From NCBI RefSeq assembly GCF_014863355.1, contig NZ_JACZEP010000001.1, positions 558,001-622,000 on the forward strand: a DNA stretch of 64,000 bases, given 5' to 3'. Every line of letters begins with the position of its first letter. Within the stretch, counting starts at the first letter, position 1. The translations under genes were made by a program, and so were the position numbers. Positions 63,082-64,000 of the stretch are shown here, piece by piece. Source of the DNA: Aminobacter carboxidus. GTDB taxonomy: Bacteria; Pseudomonadota; Alphaproteobacteria; Rhizobiales; Rhizobiaceae. The notes below the pieces were generated by a model, which worked only from the letters and a program-made list of their open reading frames with translations, did not search any database and was not told the DNA's origin.

Positions 63082-63938
63082 ACTATCGCCACGCCTATCA
63101 TGCCGGGAATTTTGCCGACGTGGTCAAGCACGCCGTGCTCGCCCGGCTGGTCGAATATCTCAAGCGCAAGGACAAGGCGTTTCGCGTCATCGACACCCAT
63201 GCCGGCATCGGGCTCTACGACCTCGGATCGGCAGAGGCCGAAAAGACAGGCGAGTGGCATGACGGCATCGGCCGCCTGATCGAGGCCCAATTGCCTGTCG
63301 ATGCCGCGGCATTGCTGGCGCCCTATCTCGACGCCGTCAGGGCGGTCAATGCCGAGGGCCGGATCGAGCGCTATCCCGGCTCGCCTGTCATCGCGCGGCA
63401 TCTCATGCGCAAGCAGGACCGCCTCTCGGCGATCGAACTGCACCCCGAGGACGCAAGGACGCTGGCCCAGCAGTTCGAAGGCGACTTCCAGACCCGGGTC
63501 ACCGAACTCGACGGCTGGCTGGCGCTGGGCGCGCATCTGCCGCCCAAGGAAAAGCGCGGGCTGGTGCTCGTCGATCCGCCCTTCGAGATCGGCGGCGAGT
63601 TCGACCGGCTGGTCGACGGGCTGAAGAAGGCGCACCGGCGCTGGCCGGGCGGCATCTTCGCCTTGTGGTATCCGGTCAAGGACCGCAAGGCGGTGGCGGC
63701 GTTCCGCACAGCGCTCGCCGACGCTGCCATCCCCAAGATCATGGACATCGAATTCTACATCCGCCAGCCCTCGGCCGAGCCCAGGCTCGACGGCACCGGC
63801 ATGGTGGTGGTCAACCCGCCCTACCAGCTGGAGGCCGAGCTTAAGACCATGCTGCCGGCGCTCGGCAAGCTGCTGGCCGAAGGGCCTGGCGCGCGCTGGT
63901 CGGTCGAGTGGCTTGCAGGTGAAGCCGCGGCTGCTTGA
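63078..63938 (+). CDS. rlmJ: 23S rRNA (adenine(2030)-N6)-methyltransferase
   Basis: A 286-residue RlmJ: MNYRHAYHAGNFADVVKHAVLARLVEYLKRKDKAF, IDTHAGIGLYDL and the N6-adenine catalytic VDPPFE. Methylates 23S rRNA in the cytosol. Starts inside the stop of the preceding gene. Confidence 0.95.
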   Translation: MNYRHAYHAGNFADVVKHAVLARLVEYLKRKDKAFRVIDTHAGIGLYDLGSAEAEKTGEWHDGIGRLIEAQLPVDAAALLAPYLDAVRAVNAEGRIERYPGSPVIARHLMRKQDRLSAIELHPEDARTLAQQFEGDFQTRVTELDGWLALGAHLPPKEKRGLVLVDPPFEIGGEFDRLVDGLKKAHRRWPGGIFALWYPVKDRKAVAAFRTALADAAIPKIMDIEFYIRQPSAEPRLDGTGMVVVNPPYQLEAELKTMLPALGKLLAEGPGARWSVEWLAGEAAAA

Positions 63939-63991
63939 CCGCAAGGCGGCGAAACCGCAAACTGCGCGACACAAGCCTTGGAGTGGGAACC

Positions 63992-64000
63992 ATGAGTCGC
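63992..64000 (+). CDS. Possible start of next gene (window edge)
   Basis: ATG AGT CGC at the last nine bases follows a GAGTGGG purine-rich stretch, consistent with the start of another plus-strand gene. Only three codons are visible, so it is uncertain. Confidence 0.3.

Overview
The window reads as ordinary chromosome of a high-GC alphaproteobacterium in the Hyphomicrobiales (Rhizobiales), most likely Phyllobacteriaceae (Mesorhizobium/Aminobacter-like). The evidence is a TIGR02301-type protein, rhizobial palindromic repeats (a RIME-like mosaic at 5632-5759 and a GCATGATCC-type palindrome at 10268-10312), alphaproteobacterial gene clusters (fabD-fabG-acpP-fabF-mltG-yicC-gmk; lptF-lptG-lptD-surA-pdxA-ksgA; dnaB/radA/cvpA/purF) and uniform GC-rich third codon positions. 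I saw no rRNA, tRNA, CRISPR array, prophage or insertion sequence. The genus is inferred, not proven.

Layout. 0-9.7 kb: mixed housekeeping and stress genes: the tail of an SDR-like protein, a DUF3303 protein, LtrA, a GST, an HD hydrolase, YgfZ, a dihydroorotase-family enzyme, exported hypotheticals, NUDIX, SRAP and a LysE exporter. 9.9-18.1 kb: cysS behind a structured leader, a DUF559 remnant, a VOC protein, then a tightly overlapping run of three GFA-family paralogues, prolyl aminopeptidase and citramalate synthase, followed by RarD and a LOG protein. 18.2-26 kb: a LysM protein, a Cys-rich ArsR regulator with an Atm1-type ABC exporter, psd-pssA phospholipid synthesis, and an Aas-like two-domain protein. 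26-33 kb: a DMT transporter, OsmC, a DUF1554/lectin-like secreted protein, an SLC13 permease, an SDR, DoxX and purF. 33-43 kb: cvpA, radA, dnaB, an autotransporter, ynfA, a Cfa-type methyltransferase, rplI, rpsR and rpsF. 43-52 kb: an LTA-synthase-like phosphoglycerol transferase, then fatty-acid synthesis, murein and nucleotide genes. 52-60 kb (minus): the LPS-transport and outer-membrane biogenesis operon running into pdxA and ksgA. 60-64 kb: pepA, holC, a membrane protein and rlmJ.

Much of the second half concerns the envelope: phospholipid head groups (psd, pssA), fatty acids (fabD/G/F, acpP), lipid remodelling (Aas-like, Cfa-like), LPS export (lptD/F/G), outer-membrane protein folding (SurA-like), peptidoglycan (MltG, LysM) and probable phosphoglycerol decoration (LTA-synthase family).

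I did not find an obviously new multi-gene system. The best second-look items are: a 31-bp near-perfect palindrome overlapping the start codon of the Cys-rich ArsR gene upstream of the Atm1 exporter; three tandem GFA paralogues translationally chained to a peptidase and cimA; an Aas-like protein whose acyltransferase motifs are altered; a dihydroorotase-family enzyme with Gln in place of the first metal-binding His; structured leaders upstream of cysS and rpsF; a 17-bp tandem repeat next to a possible small antisense gene at 62.1-62.4 kb; and a gene order around dnaB/rplI that lacks genes I would expect there.
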